Origin: Kineothrix alysoides
GTDB taxonomy: Bacteria; Bacillota; Clostridia; Lachnospirales; Lachnospiraceae
Direction: 5' to 3'
Length of the DNA: 64,000 bases
NCBI RefSeq assembly: GCF_000732725.1
Contig: NZ_JPNB01000002.1
Location: forward strand, 1,488,001-1,552,000
A program made the position numbers and the translations under genes. Below are positions 9,804 through 18,032 of this stretch, piece after piece (the stretch's first letter is position 1; every line of letters starts with the position of its first letter). The notes beneath the pieces were generated by a model. The model was not told the origin of the DNA. It did not search any database and saw only the letters and a list, made by a program, of their open reading frames with translations.

Positions 9804-10979
9804 TTAAGATGATTTAGCGTAAGCCTGTCCCGATTTTTCCAACTGATAAATAATCCTGACCAGTTTTTTTGCAGCATGGGAAACCGCAACATTATAATGC
9901 TTGCCCTCTGCCCGCTTTTTGGCAAGATAGGCTGCAAATACAGGATCCCAGTTACAGACAAATTTGGCGGCATTAAAAAGTGCATAACGCAGATATCTGG
10001 AACCACGTTTTTCCATATGGGAATAAGCGGATTCCAACTGTCCGGACTGGTAGGTGGATGGAGATAATCCGGCATAGGCAAGAATCTTATCGGGAGAATC
10101 AAAACGGGAGAAATCGCCGATTTCAGCTAGAATCATAGCACCCATACGGTAACTGATACCGGGAATGGTAAGAATGGGAGAATGGAGGTCATCCATAATC
10201 CGTTTGATTTCCCATTCGATTTCATCAATCTCGGCATCTAATTCACCAATCAGCTTTAGGGTATGTCTCAGTTCCAGAGATTTTGCTGGCATAGTTGAAC
10301 CGATAGAGATTCTGGCAGCTTCCCGGAATAAAATGGCGGTGTCCCGATCATAATGTCCCCTGGAAGTAACAGAAAGCAGATTGGTCAGTCTGGTAAGATG
10401 AGCAGAAGCAATCTGCAAGGCACCTGGAAATTCGCTTAACAAAGCGGAAATAGAAGCCATATGAAGAGTGGGAACCAGGCTTTCCAATTCGGGAAAAAGA
10501 ATGGAAACCAGACGGGAAATGGAAGTCCTGAGTTTTGCCCGTTCTTTTACTTTATCAAAACGGTAGCGGGTAAGTGACTTAAGTTCCTCATTGTGATAAG
10601 ATGTGTCTGAGTAGGACTTTAAGTTCACATCAGACATAAGCATGGTAGCAATCGTATGGGCATCCACTTTATCCGTTTTCGTCTTTCTGAGACTTAGACT
10701 TTTTCTGTAAAGATTGGTATGTAACGGGTTGATAACAAAGGTGGTCAGACCTTTATCAAGAAGATACCCCAAGATGTTATAACTGTAGTGTCCAGTGGCT
10801 TCAAGCCCTACTTTTACTTTGGTTAAATCATCGGTAACGGAAGAAATCTTCTGATAGAGTTCATCAAAACCATCGCGGTTGTTTGGAATGGTAAAAGCTT
10901 TAAAGAGCACTTCTCCATCCGAGTTAGTGATAAAACAATCATGTTTATTCTTGGCAACATCAATTCCAGCGTATATCAT
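9804..10979 (-). CDS. IS110-family transposase (DEDD recombinase)
   Basis: 391-residue transposase with the usual two parts. The N-terminal RuvC-like DEDD domain begins MIYAGIDVAKNKHD (first Asp), with Glu in VGLEATGHY (about residue 60) and the Asp pair in KTDKVDAHTIA (about 100-105). The C-terminal Tnp_20 part shows TIPGISYRMGAMILAEIGD and AYAGLSPSTYQSGQ, where IS110 enzymes carry their catalytic serine. Length and motifs are complete. IS110 recombinases are known to use an element-encoded bridge RNA for target and donor choice. The start follows AAAGGAGTTTTT. High confidence. Confidence 0.97.
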   Translation of the reverse strand: MIYAGIDVAKNKHDCFITNSDGEVLFKAFTIPNNRDGFDELYQKISSVTDDLTKVKVGLEATGHYSYNILGYLLDKGLTTFVINPLHTNLYRKSLSLRKTKTDKVDAHTIATMLMSDVNLKSYSDTSYHNEELKSLTRYRFDKVKERAKLRTSISRLVSILFPELESLVPTLHMASISALLSEFPGALQIASAHLTRLTNLLSVTSRGHYDRDTAILFREAARISIGSTMPAKSLELRHTLKLIGELDAEIDEIEWEIKRIMDDLHSPILTIPGISYRMGAMILAEIGDFSRFDSPDKILAYAGLSPSTYQSGQLESAYSHMEKRGSRYLRYALFNAAKFVCNWDPVFAAYLAKKRAEGKHYNVAVSHAAKKLVRIIYQLEKSGQAYAKSS

Positions 10980-11160
10980 AGAAAAACTCCTTTAAATGTA
11001 TTTGATACTGTTTTAGACCACGGGTGCTCTCTGCGATTGTAACCTCGTACAAAATAAACCGTCATGCGGTATCTAACTGATTAACAAATATACAAAGAGA
11101 CTGTGGTTAGAGCCTAACTTAAACCATCAAGTGGTAGGAGGAAAAAACTAATCCACAGTA
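10980..11160 (-). ncRNA. Candidate bridge-RNA region of the IS110 element
   Basis: In IS110-group elements the non-coding end upstream of the recombinase gives rise to a structured bridge RNA of roughly 150-250 nt. This 180-base segment is in that position. It can form an outer pairing between ACTGTGGTTAG (11100) and CTAATCCACAGT (11148) and a small internal ACCAxxxTGGT hairpin. Placement rests on family knowledge; I cannot identify the guide loops with confidence. Confidence 0.4.
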
Positions 11161-11235
11161 TCTAAAATCAGCATAGCTTATACCGGAGAATTGGTAAAGA
11201 AAAGCTATGACTATATAATACGAGGAGGAAGTGTT

Positions 11236-12177
11236 TTGGATACCTATTTGGGATTGGACTTTGGCGGAACAAAGCTGCTGATCGGAGAACTGGACGAGGA
11301 AGGCCATGTTCTGCGCAGCAAGCGGTACGATACAAGATTAAGCGAGCAAAAGGAGGTTGCGGAGGCTATTCTGAACGATCTAACGGATTATATAAAAGCG
11401 ATGGGCATTCAGGGCAATCTGAAGGCGGCAGGACTTGGTATTGTCGGAATCGTGGACAATAAAAGAGGAGAATGGGTTTCCATGAACCACGAGATTACCG
11501 GTCCTCCGGTTCCCATTGCGGCGATGATAGCCGATAAGCTTGGAGTGCCCTGTGCGGTGGATAACGATGTACGCAGCGCCACTGCGGCAGAGCTTATACT
11601 AGGACAAGGCAGAACGTCGTCGGATTTCATCTATTTGAACGTGGGTACAGGATTGGCGGCGGGCTTTGTATGCGGTGGAAGGATTATGCGCGGAGCTAAC
11701 TGCAACGCGGGAGAAATCGGACATATGGTGGTGGATTTAAGCAGAAAAGAGTCTTGTGTGTGCGGCAGGGAAGGCTGTGTGGAAAATGTAGTTTCCGGCA
11801 TCGGTTTTACGAGACAGATTACATCATACGGGTTGCCGGAGCTTCTGAATGCCGGAAAAAGAGCGGATGTGGTGCGCTTGTTTCAAGGTGCGGACGCAGG
11901 GCTGAAAGAATGTGTTGAAATTACGGAATACGCGGCGGAAGCACTGGCTTGTGTTATAATGAATCTCGTGAGGGCCAGCGACCCGGATACGGTTATTTTG
12001 GGCGGAGGCGTTATCAGCGACGGATGGCTGATGGAGAAGGTGAATCGATATCTTTCTCCCGAAACGATGCGGGGCGTGACTGGCGGCGTAATATTTTCCA
12101 GTTTCGACCTGCGGTATGCGGGACTGATCGGAGCAGCTACCCTGGGGATGCTGCTCATAAAAGGAGGCAATCGATGA
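11236..12177 (+). CDS. ROK-family sugar kinase
   Basis: 313-residue cytoplasmic ATP-dependent hexose kinase. TTG at 11236 is chosen because AGGAGGAA lies 5 bases upstream and the protein then starts at the phosphate-binding motif (TYLGLDFGGTKLLIG). Further ROK features are VDNDVRSA (sugar binding), NVGTGLAAG, the GEIGHMVVD catalytic region and the zinc motif CVCGREGCVE. The presence of catalytic residues and the lack of an N-terminal helix-turn-helix argue for a kinase, not a repressor. It overlaps the GH9 gene by ATGA and is followed by a NagB-like gene, so glucosamine or a related amino sugar is the inferred substrate; glucose is the alternative. Confidence 0.93.
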   Translation: MDTYLGLDFGGTKLLIGELDEEGHVLRSKRYDTRLSEQKEVAEAILNDLTDYIKAMGIQGNLKAAGLGIVGIVDNKRGEWVSMNHEITGPPVPIAAMIADKLGVPCAVDNDVRSATAAELILGQGRTSSDFIYLNVGTGLAAGFVCGGRIMRGANCNAGEIGHMVVDLSRKESCVCGREGCVENVVSGIGFTRQITSYGLPELLNAGKRADVVRLFQGADAGLKECVEITEYAAEALACVIMNLVRASDPDTVILGGGVISDGWLMEKVNRYLSPETMRGVTGGVIFSSFDLRYAGLIGAATLGMLLIKGGNR

Positions 12178-14561
12178 GAGAAGAATTCCGAAGGGAAGTA
12201 GAGGGCAGTTTATATATTCATTCTATGCTGCCTCTTCATAGAGAAAGGTCATTGGAAGCAGAATTTAGGAATAAGAAGGTGCTTGACCGAAAGGAAGTAT
12301 GGGCGGCGGGAGGATGGACAAGCACTCCGGCTGCAGGAGAAAAGGGAAGCCTGCGGGTCGTGGCAAAGGAAGGGGAAATCTGCGTGAGCATTACATCTGC
12401 TCTTCGCAGCGACCGTTGGCCTGAGGGAGCGCCGGCAGATGGTGATTACAGCAATTTCGGAACGGCCGAGGTACATTTTCCGTTTCGGGGAGAGAATCTG
12501 ACCGGTTACAGCAGACTGCATTTCTGGGTTTATCCGCAGGTGCAGGGAGCGGAGGTTGTCCATCTGAATGTGGGAATTAGAAATGACGGGGAGCAGAAGA
12601 TACCGGACCGCTACATGAGGGAAGGTTTTACAACGTTCGATTTGAATAACATGGAATGGAATGAATGCTTTTGGGAATTTCCTTCTCTTCCCAGAGATAA
12701 GGTGACGGAGCTAAAGTTCTATGTTTTACTGTGCGGACAGGATGTGGCTATGGGAGAAGACCTTACCTACTATTATAAGGACATTGCCTTTGAGCAGGTG
12801 GAGAATCCTGAAACGGAGCTTGGCTGGGAGTGCGCGAAGGACAGCATCGTATTATCCAGTGCCGGTTATTTTGCGGCAGGAGAAAAAAGCGCTGTGGCTA
12901 ACCTGACGGCGGATTTTTTCGAGGTAATTGATGAGAAGACAGAAGAGAGCGTATATCACGGGACGGTGAGGCCGGTAGAAAATAAAAACGGCCGTTTCCA
13001 GGTACTTGATTTTTCTGAGGTGAGCGGCGAAGGTACTTATTATCTTCAGGCAGGTGAAGTACGAAGCCAGAGCTTTGATATTACGGACAATTTGATGGAA
13101 GAGAATATGTGGCGGGTGCTGAATTTCCTATACGGACAGCGGTGTGGAATGCCTATTCCGGGAAAGCATGGAACCTGCCATCAGGATATTGCGGCGAGGC
13201 ATGAGGGGCTTACCATGTCCTTTTCAGGCGGCTGGCACGACGCAGGGGACGTTTCCCAGCAGAGTGCACAGACCGGAGAGGTGGTACATGCCCTTTTGGA
13301 AGCGGCAGCAGGCTATCGGGAGAAAAACCCCCTTTTATATAAAAGAATTGTGGAGGAAGCGCGTTGGGGACTGGATTTTATTTTAAGGACCCGGTTTAAG
13401 GACGGTTACCGTGCCACCAGCGCAGGGGCTACGAGATGGACCAATAATTTGGCTGGCGATATGGATGATGTGGAGGCCAGAGTGTACAATCATGCCTATG
13501 AAAATTTCTTGTTCGCAGCCATTGAAGCCTATGCATATCTACAGCTTAAGGAAGAGGACGGCCCTTTGGCTCTTGGCAGCCTGGAGGCAGCGAAGGAGGA
13601 CTTCGCCTTTGCGCAGAGGCACTTTGAAGATTTTGGCGTAGAAGCGGTGCAGATGTTTGAGCACACTTATAATTCGGGACTTTCTCAATATTATGCGGTC
13701 ATCGTATGGGCGGCTTCTTATTTATATGAAGCGACGGGCGAAGAGGAATATGCAAATGCGGCACAAAGCTGGTGTGATAAGCTGCTGCAATGTCAGGAAA
13801 ACGGAGCTGCAGGGCTTCCCTTTGGCGGTTTCTTCTATCGGGAGGAAGACCACCGGACGATTGTACATTTCAATCATCAATCCAGAGAGCAGCAGTTCAT
13901 GCAGGCGCTGACGGAAATCTGCCGTTCACAGCCAAGGTCGACGAAGCGGCCCTTGTGGGAAGATGCCATGAAGAGTTATGGAAGGTATATAAAGGCTATC
14001 GCAGGAAATACCGCTCCTTACGGAATGCTCCCTGCAGGAATTCATAAAGCGGATGAATACGAGGATGAAAAAGTATTCCCATATCTCCATTTGATGTGCT
14101 CCTATGAGCAGGAAAGAGAGAACTGCAAAGAACAGCTTTTTAACGCAGCGCCGGTGGCGGAGGGTTATGTACTGCGCAATTTCCCTGTTTGGTTTTCCTT
14201 CAGGGGAAATACGGCGGTAATGCTGGCGGAGGGCAAGGCGGCATCTTTGCTGGGCCGTTACTTCGGCGATGAGGAGCTTCTTCAGATAGGAAGGGAGCAG
14301 CTTTATTGGATATTTGGCAAGAATCCGTTCGGACAGTCCCTCATGTATGGGGCAGGCAGCCGGTATCCGGCTCAGTATGCAGTTTTTCCGGGCGCAAGCG
14401 TGGGTGAGCTTCCGGTTGGAATCGAGACCTTTGCCAATGGGGATATACCCTATTGGCCTCAGGGCAACAACGCCACGTACCGCGAGGTGTGGACATCATC
14501 GGCAGGTCGGTGGCTCTGGCTGGCGGCAGATTATACAGCGGAAGATAGGGAGGATTTTTAA
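12174..14561 (+). CDS. Cytoplasmic GH9 glycoside hydrolase, candidate exo-glucosaminidase
   Basis: 795-residue hydrolase. ATG at 12174 overlaps the ROK stop and follows AAGGAGG. Residues 1-270 are a carbohydrate-binding/beta domain and a CelD_N-like Ig domain (GTYYLQAGEVRSQSFDI). The GH9 (alpha/alpha)6 barrel follows, with the diagnostic GGWHDAGD carrying nucleophilic-water Asp residues (about 352-359). Near the C-terminus are GKNPFGQS and a conserved Glu in TYREVW (about 771), the general acid position. There is no signal peptide, so it acts on imported oligosaccharides. GH9 includes endoglucanases, beta-glucosidases and exo-beta-glucosaminidases; the flanking kinase and NagB-like gene favour glucosaminidase. 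Substrate is inference. Confidence 0.88.
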   Translation: MREEFRREVEGSLYIHSMLPLHRERSLEAEFRNKKVLDRKEVWAAGGWTSTPAAGEKGSLRVVAKEGEICVSITSALRSDRWPEGAPADGDYSNFGTAEVHFPFRGENLTGYSRLHFWVYPQVQGAEVVHLNVGIRNDGEQKIPDRYMREGFTTFDLNNMEWNECFWEFPSLPRDKVTELKFYVLLCGQDVAMGEDLTYYYKDIAFEQVENPETELGWECAKDSIVLSSAGYFAAGEKSAVANLTADFFEVIDEKTEESVYHGTVRPVENKNGRFQVLDFSEVSGEGTYYLQAGEVRSQSFDITDNLMEENMWRVLNFLYGQRCGMPIPGKHGTCHQDIAARHEGLTMSFSGGWHDAGDVSQQSAQTGEVVHALLEAAAGYREKNPLLYKRIVEEARWGLDFILRTRFKDGYRATSAGATRWTNNLAGDMDDVEARVYNHAYENFLFAAIEAYAYLQLKEEDGPLALGSLEAAKEDFAFAQRHFEDFGVEAVQMFEHTYNSGLSQYYAVIVWAASYLYEATGEEEYANAAQSWCDKLLQCQENGAAGLPFGGFFYREEDHRTIVHFNHQSREQQFMQALTEICRSQPRSTKRPLWEDAMKSYGRYIKAIAGNTAPYGMLPAGIHKADEYEDEKVFPYLHLMCSYEQERENCKEQLFNAAPVAEGYVLRNFPVWFSFRGNTAVMLAEGKAASLLGRYFGDEELLQIGREQLYWIFGKNPFGQSLMYGAGSRYPAQYAVFPGASVGELPVGIETFANGDIPYWPQGNNATYREVWTSSAGRWLWLAADYTAEDREDF

Positions 14562-14562
14562 A

Positions 14563-15291
14563 ATGAAAATCACAGTTATGAAAACGGAACATGATTTCGA
14601 TATAGCGGCAGCATGGCGCATCATTGGACAAATGCTGGAAAAACCCAGTGCCGTCATCGGCCTGTCTACAGGACAGACGACGAAGAATATGCACCGGATT
14701 GTCAGTGACATTTATAAGGAATATCCTTTCGATACGTCGAAGGTAACCATATTCAATGTAGACGAACTTACTAACCTGGACCGTTCCTATCCGGGAAGCT
14801 GCTACACGATGATTTATGAGCAGATTATCAGGAATCTGGGAATTTCTGATGAGAACTTCCTCATGCCGCCCACCTTTTCCGATGATTTCGATGTAGAATG
14901 CACGAAGTTCGAAAACGCTTTGCAGGAACGCGGCGGAGCGGATTTGCAGATGCTTGGCATCGGCTGGAATGGTCATATTGGTATCAACCAGCCCGGCACA
15001 CCCTTCGAGCGCCATACGTGGGTATCTCCCATGGACCCTATTTTCGAAGAAAAGGTGCGCAGGGAGACGAAAGTCCCTGACGACTATCCGCTGGGAGGCC
15101 TGACAAGGGGCATCGTGGATATCATGCAAACGAGAAAAATTGTGCTGATAGCCAAGGGCGAGAGCAAGGCGGAAATCATCGAAAAAGCGGTGCGCGGCCC
15201 TGTCACCACAGACATTCCGGCCTCCGTCATCCAGCTTCATCCTAACTGTGAAGTGCTGCTTGATGTGGCAGCGGCCAGCAGGCTAATATAA
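14563..15291 (+). CDS. nagB: Glucosamine-6-phosphate deaminase-like protein (NagB family)
   Basis: 242-residue NagB/6-phosphogluconolactonase-fold protein, one base after the GH9 stop with GGGAGGATTTT upstream. NagB converts glucosamine-6-phosphate to fructose-6-phosphate and ammonia. Visible are the phosphate loop GLSTGQTT, NVDELTN (the catalytic Asp of the NMDEY motif) and GIGWNGHIGINQPGTPF with the catalytic His. The Asn before GH is usual in monomeric Firmicute NagB, but the Glu of the common NEPG motif is Gln here (NQPG). It ends the ROK-GH9 operon. A true deaminase is the best call; altered substrate preference is possible. Confidence 0.85.
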   Translation: MKITVMKTEHDFDIAAAWRIIGQMLEKPSAVIGLSTGQTTKNMHRIVSDIYKEYPFDTSKVTIFNVDELTNLDRSYPGSCYTMIYEQIIRNLGISDENFLMPPTFSDDFDVECTKFENALQERGGADLQMLGIGWNGHIGINQPGTPFERHTWVSPMDPIFEEKVRRETKVPDDYPLGGLTRGIVDIMQTRKIVLIAKGESKAEIIEKAVRGPVTTDIPASVIQLHPNCEVLLDVAAASRLI

Positions 15292-15415
15292 CGGACAGAC
15301 CTGCTCCGGTATATAAAAAATTTTCCTGCTTTTTATTTTTAGACGGATGTAGTATAATCACGAATAAAAATAAAGCGGCTTCTTATGTTCAAGTAAATTC
15401 GGAGGGCAAAAGGAT

Positions 15416-15937
15416 ATGGAGAAAAAGTCATTGGCAGAAGTGATAGCGAATCAAACGCGCCGTGCGCTGTGGGAAGTAAAGAATGTAATTGATTGTGTGC
15501 CGGATGAACTATGGGACAAAGCATACTGTGAAATGCCTTGCTGGAAGCACATCTATCACATGCTTCACTCCCTGGACCTATGGTATATCAACCCGAGAGA
15601 CAAAGACTATACGGAGCCGGACATACATGAGAAAGATTTGAATAATCTGGATGCATTTTCTTGCAGGTGCCTTTCGCGGGAAGAGATAAGCAGTTATTTT
15701 CTGGCTGTCGAGAAGAAAATTGAAACCTACGTTTCAAGGCTTTCGGATGAAGAACTGAGTACGAAGCCGCAGGATTGCGAATATGATAGATTTACTTTGA
15801 TTTTGGCACAGTTTCGGCACTTGCACAGCCATATGGGAATGATTATGGGTTTTATTATTGCGGATACCGGTCTGTGGCCGAGAGTGCTGGGGTTAGAGAA
15901 GCCCTTTCCTGTCGGAGAATACGATAAATATTTTTAG
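15416..15937 (+). CDS. DinB-like four-helix protein
   Basis: 173-residue cytoplasmic protein. The helical pattern with WKHIYHMLHSLDLWY near residue 43 and RHLHSHMGMIMG near residue 138 matches the DinB/YfiT superfamily, whose three histidines bind a divalent metal. Such proteins are often thiol-dependent transferases, but many have no known reaction. The start follows CGGAGGGCAAAAGGAT. It is monocistronic, with a TATAAT at 15353 and a terminator at 15984. Specific function unknown. Confidence 0.75.
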   Translation: MEKKSLAEVIANQTRRALWEVKNVIDCVPDELWDKAYCEMPCWKHIYHMLHSLDLWYINPRDKDYTEPDIHEKDLNNLDAFSCRCLSREEISSYFLAVEKKIETYVSRLSDEELSTKPQDCEYDRFTLILAQFRHLHSHMGMIMGFIIADTGLWPRVLGLEKPFPVGEYDKYF

Positions 15938-15983
15938 GAAAGACAAAATAGTACATAAGACGATACAAAGTGATGAGATAAGC

Positions 15984-16023
15984 GCCTCGATAATGGCTTT
16001 ATGACCTAATCGGGGCATTTTTC
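15984..16023 (+). terminator. Intrinsic terminator after DinB-like gene
   Basis: GCCTCGAT pairs with ATCGGGGC (one G-U) around a 17-base loop, followed by ATTTTT. Repeat copy C starts behind it. Confidence 0.7.
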
Positions 16024-16024
16024 A

Positions 16025-16141
16025 TGCAATAGAAAAATAGTTCCTATCACAGAACTGATGGATGCGCAGCTACGCGCGCGGAACAAAAGCTGCGCTGCCT
16101 AAGTACTCGGTCGCGAGAGTGTATGAAGCACACTTTTGTTC
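16025..16141. repeat. Intergenic repeat family, copy C (full length)
   Basis: Same order as copy A: degenerate TAGAAAAATAGTTCCTAT inverted module, GGATGCGCAGCTACGCGCGCGG core, AGCTGCGCTGCC, TCGCGAGAGTG, CACACTTTTGTTC. Where copy A has AGCTGTGC, this copy has AGCTGCGC, which keeps pairing with GCGCAGCT (G-U becomes G-C). This suggests the structure is maintained. Confidence 0.85.
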
Positions 16142-16228
16142 CTTTTGCAGATAACGATTGACTTGGAGATATATATAAAGTATGATAAGTATGAAAAGTA
16201 TAACTAGTAAAACTTGGAGGAGTAAATT

Positions 16229-16435
16229 GTGGAAAAAGATAAATATATAGGAATTTGTAAAGTTGGAGAAAAAGGGCAAATAGTCATTCCAAAAGAGGCA
16301 AGAGATATGTTCAATATAAAGCCAGGTGATTCAATTATTGTATTATGCGATAAACAAAAAGGAATAGCGATTGTAAAATCAGATGTAATTGAAAGCATGA
16401 GCGATGAAATCCTGGGTGGCGATAATGGAAAATAA
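16229..16435 (+). CDS. AbrB/SpoVT-type DNA-binding protein
   Basis: 68-residue swapped-hairpin AbrB domain: GICKVGEKGQIVIPKEARDM, then FNIKPGDSIIVLCD. GTG start at 16229 after GGAGGAG. This family binds DNA as a dimer, either as a transition-state regulator or as an antitoxin. Its 3' end overlaps the downstream membrane acyltransferase gene by about 11 bases, so the two are cotranscribed and AbrB may regulate that pair. Base composition is clearly more AT-rich than in the surrounding genes. Confidence 0.88.
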   Translation: MEKDKYIGICKVGEKGQIVIPKEARDMFNIKPGDSIIVLCDKQKGIAIVKSDVIESMSDEILGGDNGK

Positions 16436-17510
16436 GAGATTGAATTATTTAGATAATATTAGATGGATTACAGTTGTTCTAGTAATTATTTATCATATTA
16501 TATATTTATTTAATAATAGCGGAGTTATCTCAAATATTAATGTAAAAGGAATACCTGTTATGGATACATTTCTAATATTTGTGTATCCCTGGTTTATGTG
16601 TTTGCTGTTTGTAGTGTCGGGTATTTCAATCAGATATTCTCTGGAAAAAAGGAGCGGTAAAGAATTTATAAAAGACCGTGCCCAGAGGATATTAGTGCCT
16701 TCCTTGCTCGGCATATTTATTTATGGTTGGATTTCATCTGTGATTACGAATCAATATGTAGATATGTTTGCAGGAAATGGAGATAAGATACCTGGAATCA
16801 TAAAATATCTCGTTTATTGTTTGGCGGGAATAGGACCATTATGGTTTTGCCATGTTTTATTTATAGGATCTTTACTGATCGTATTAATAAGGAAAATAGA
16901 TAAGAAAGATAAGTTAACTGAAATGAGCAGAAAAATAAACTTACCGGTATTATTTGCAATGGTATTTTTAGTATGGGGAAGCTCATTTATATTAAACACT
17001 CCTTTAATAACGGTATATAGATTTGGTATATATTTGTTTATGATGTTGCTCGGATATTATGTTTTCTCCAATCAGGAACTAATTATAAAGTTGGAAAAAA
17101 TATCAATACCTCTCGCTATAGCATCAATAGTAATTGGAATTGTGTATGTAGCGACATATTATGGTCAAAATTTCGCAGATAACAATGTGCTGAATGATTT
17201 ATTCACTAATATTTATTTATGGATTGGTATAGTATCAATTTTAGGTATTGGAAATAAGCTTTTGAATTTCGAAAATAAGTTTACACAATATATGACCAGA
17301 AATAATTTTAATTTTTATATTTTACATTATGTAGTAGAATTACTTTTGGGCTATTTCATTGTTACTTATTTGGATTTACCATTTATGATTAATTATATTA
17401 TAATATTACTCGGGGTAATTATCATATTGCCTCCGCTGATTGAAATAGTTAAGCGGATACCAATCATCAGATATATGGTTTTAGGAATTAAAAAAAGGAA
17501 TTCCGATTAA
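16425..17510 (+). CDS. Acyltransferase-3 family integral membrane protein
   Basis: 361 residues, strongly hydrophobic with about ten membrane helices. It opens with NKRLNYLDNIRWITVVLVI, matching the LD(N/G)IRxI(A/T)xxxVxxxH start of Acyl_transf_3 proteins; the conserved His follows in IIYHIIY. FVVSGISIRYSL and GPLWFCHVLF are also typical. These enzymes O-acylate cell-surface polysaccharides or lipids using an intracellular acyl donor. ATG 16425 is used, overlapping abrB; a start at 16404 is possible. The gene is very AT-rich with many ATA/TTA codons, unlike its neighbours, which suggests acquisition. Acceptor unknown. Confidence 0.85.
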   Translation: MENKRLNYLDNIRWITVVLVIIYHIIYLFNNSGVISNINVKGIPVMDTFLIFVYPWFMCLLFVVSGISIRYSLEKRSGKEFIKDRAQRILVPSLLGIFIYGWISSVITNQYVDMFAGNGDKIPGIIKYLVYCLAGIGPLWFCHVLFIGSLLIVLIRKIDKKDKLTEMSRKINLPVLFAMVFLVWGSSFILNTPLITVYRFGIYLFMMLLGYYVFSNQELIIKLEKISIPLAIASIVIGIVYVATYYGQNFADNNVLNDLFTNIYLWIGIVSILGIGNKLLNFENKFTQYMTRNNFNFYILHYVVELLLGYFIVTYLDLPFMINYIIILLGVIIILPPLIEIVKRIPIIRYMVLGIKKRNSD

Positions 17511-17551
17511 GTTGGCTGTTTGCTTAGTCGGAACTTATAGGGCGGTGTGGC

Positions 17552-17899
17552 ATGATAAAAACGGAATTCGGCATAGTGGAGAATATTGAATCAAACAAAG
17601 ACTATTCTAATTATGAGCCTGAAAAGTATCATTGTATCTTAATTGATGATAGTTTGTATATAGATGATTGGTACGATAGGCTGATATTGATGAAGACATA
17701 CTTTCATAGCCTAAGCTGCCCTGCTTATGGTTTGGCAAGACATGGGGTAACATTGATTCCGCCGGAATCATTACCCGCGTTACAAGATATTGTCATTTCA
17801 GATAAGAGAATAAATGAAGATGAACATCTGATTGCCCTGGCAAATAAAATACAGGAGGCAATTAACAGGCAAAAGTATGTGATACATTTTGGAGCGTAA
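17552..17899 (+). CDS. Small protein of unknown function
   Basis: 115 residues with no family I recognise. Mixed alpha/beta and acidic in the first half (YHCILIDDSLYIDDWYD), no signal peptide or membrane helix. ATG at 17552 sits after GGGCGGTGTGG. Located 42 bases behind the acyltransferase and similarly AT-rich, so it may belong to the same acquired segment. The open frame and codon pattern look real. Confidence 0.6.
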   Translation: MIKTEFGIVENIESNKDYSNYEPEKYHCILIDDSLYIDDWYDRLILMKTYFHSLSCPAYGLARHGVTLIPPESLPALQDIVISDKRINEDEHLIALANKIQEAINRQKYVIHFGA

Positions 17900-17978
17900 C
17901 ACAAATTCTGGCCCGCGTTGCTGTGAGTTTATGTTATTAGGCGATTATATGCATTTACATCTTGCTGTTTTAGGTTCT

Positions 17979-18000
17979 TAACCAATTTTAACATTGGTTA
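17979..18000. repeat. Small perfect inverted repeat before DUF4180 gene
   Basis: TAACCAAT and ATTGGTTA separated by 6 bases, 33 bases ahead of the DUF4180 start. It has no T tract, so it is an operator or mRNA hairpin candidate, not a terminator. Confidence 0.4.
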
Positions 18001-18032
18001 TGCTTGTAAATAATGAAGAAGAGGAGATAGGC

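Larger units (their letters stand above)
9650..11165 (-). mobile_element. IS110-family insertion sequence (ends approximate)
   Basis: One DEDD transposase gene on the minus strand with non-coding flanks of about 150 and 180 bases and no terminal inverted repeats, as usual for IS110. I cannot define the exact ends by eye; limits are estimates from the last plausible host sequence on each side. It lies between a promoter-cre region and the ROK-GH9-nagB operon, both reading the opposite way from the transposase. The gene is intact, so the element may still be active. Confidence 0.75.

Noticed and set aside
11191-11219. TTGGTA-17-TATAAT as a replacement promoter after the IS element
   Set aside because: Transcription would start within or at the ribosome site of the 11236 gene, so it is an unlikely mRNA start, though not excluded.
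11949-12173. Possible 75-residue N-terminal extension of the GH9 protein
   Set aside because: It overlaps the ROK gene in another frame; ATG 12174 has AAGGAGG and the usual ATGA coupling.
14341-15240. 299-codon open frame on the minus strand
   Set aside because: Antisense to nagB and the GH9 3' end; no recognisable domain or start signal.
14563-15291. Asn in place of the catalytic Asp before GH in the NagB-like protein, considered as loss of function
   Set aside because: Asn at this place is usual in monomeric Firmicute NagB proteins; only the Gln in NQPG is unusual.
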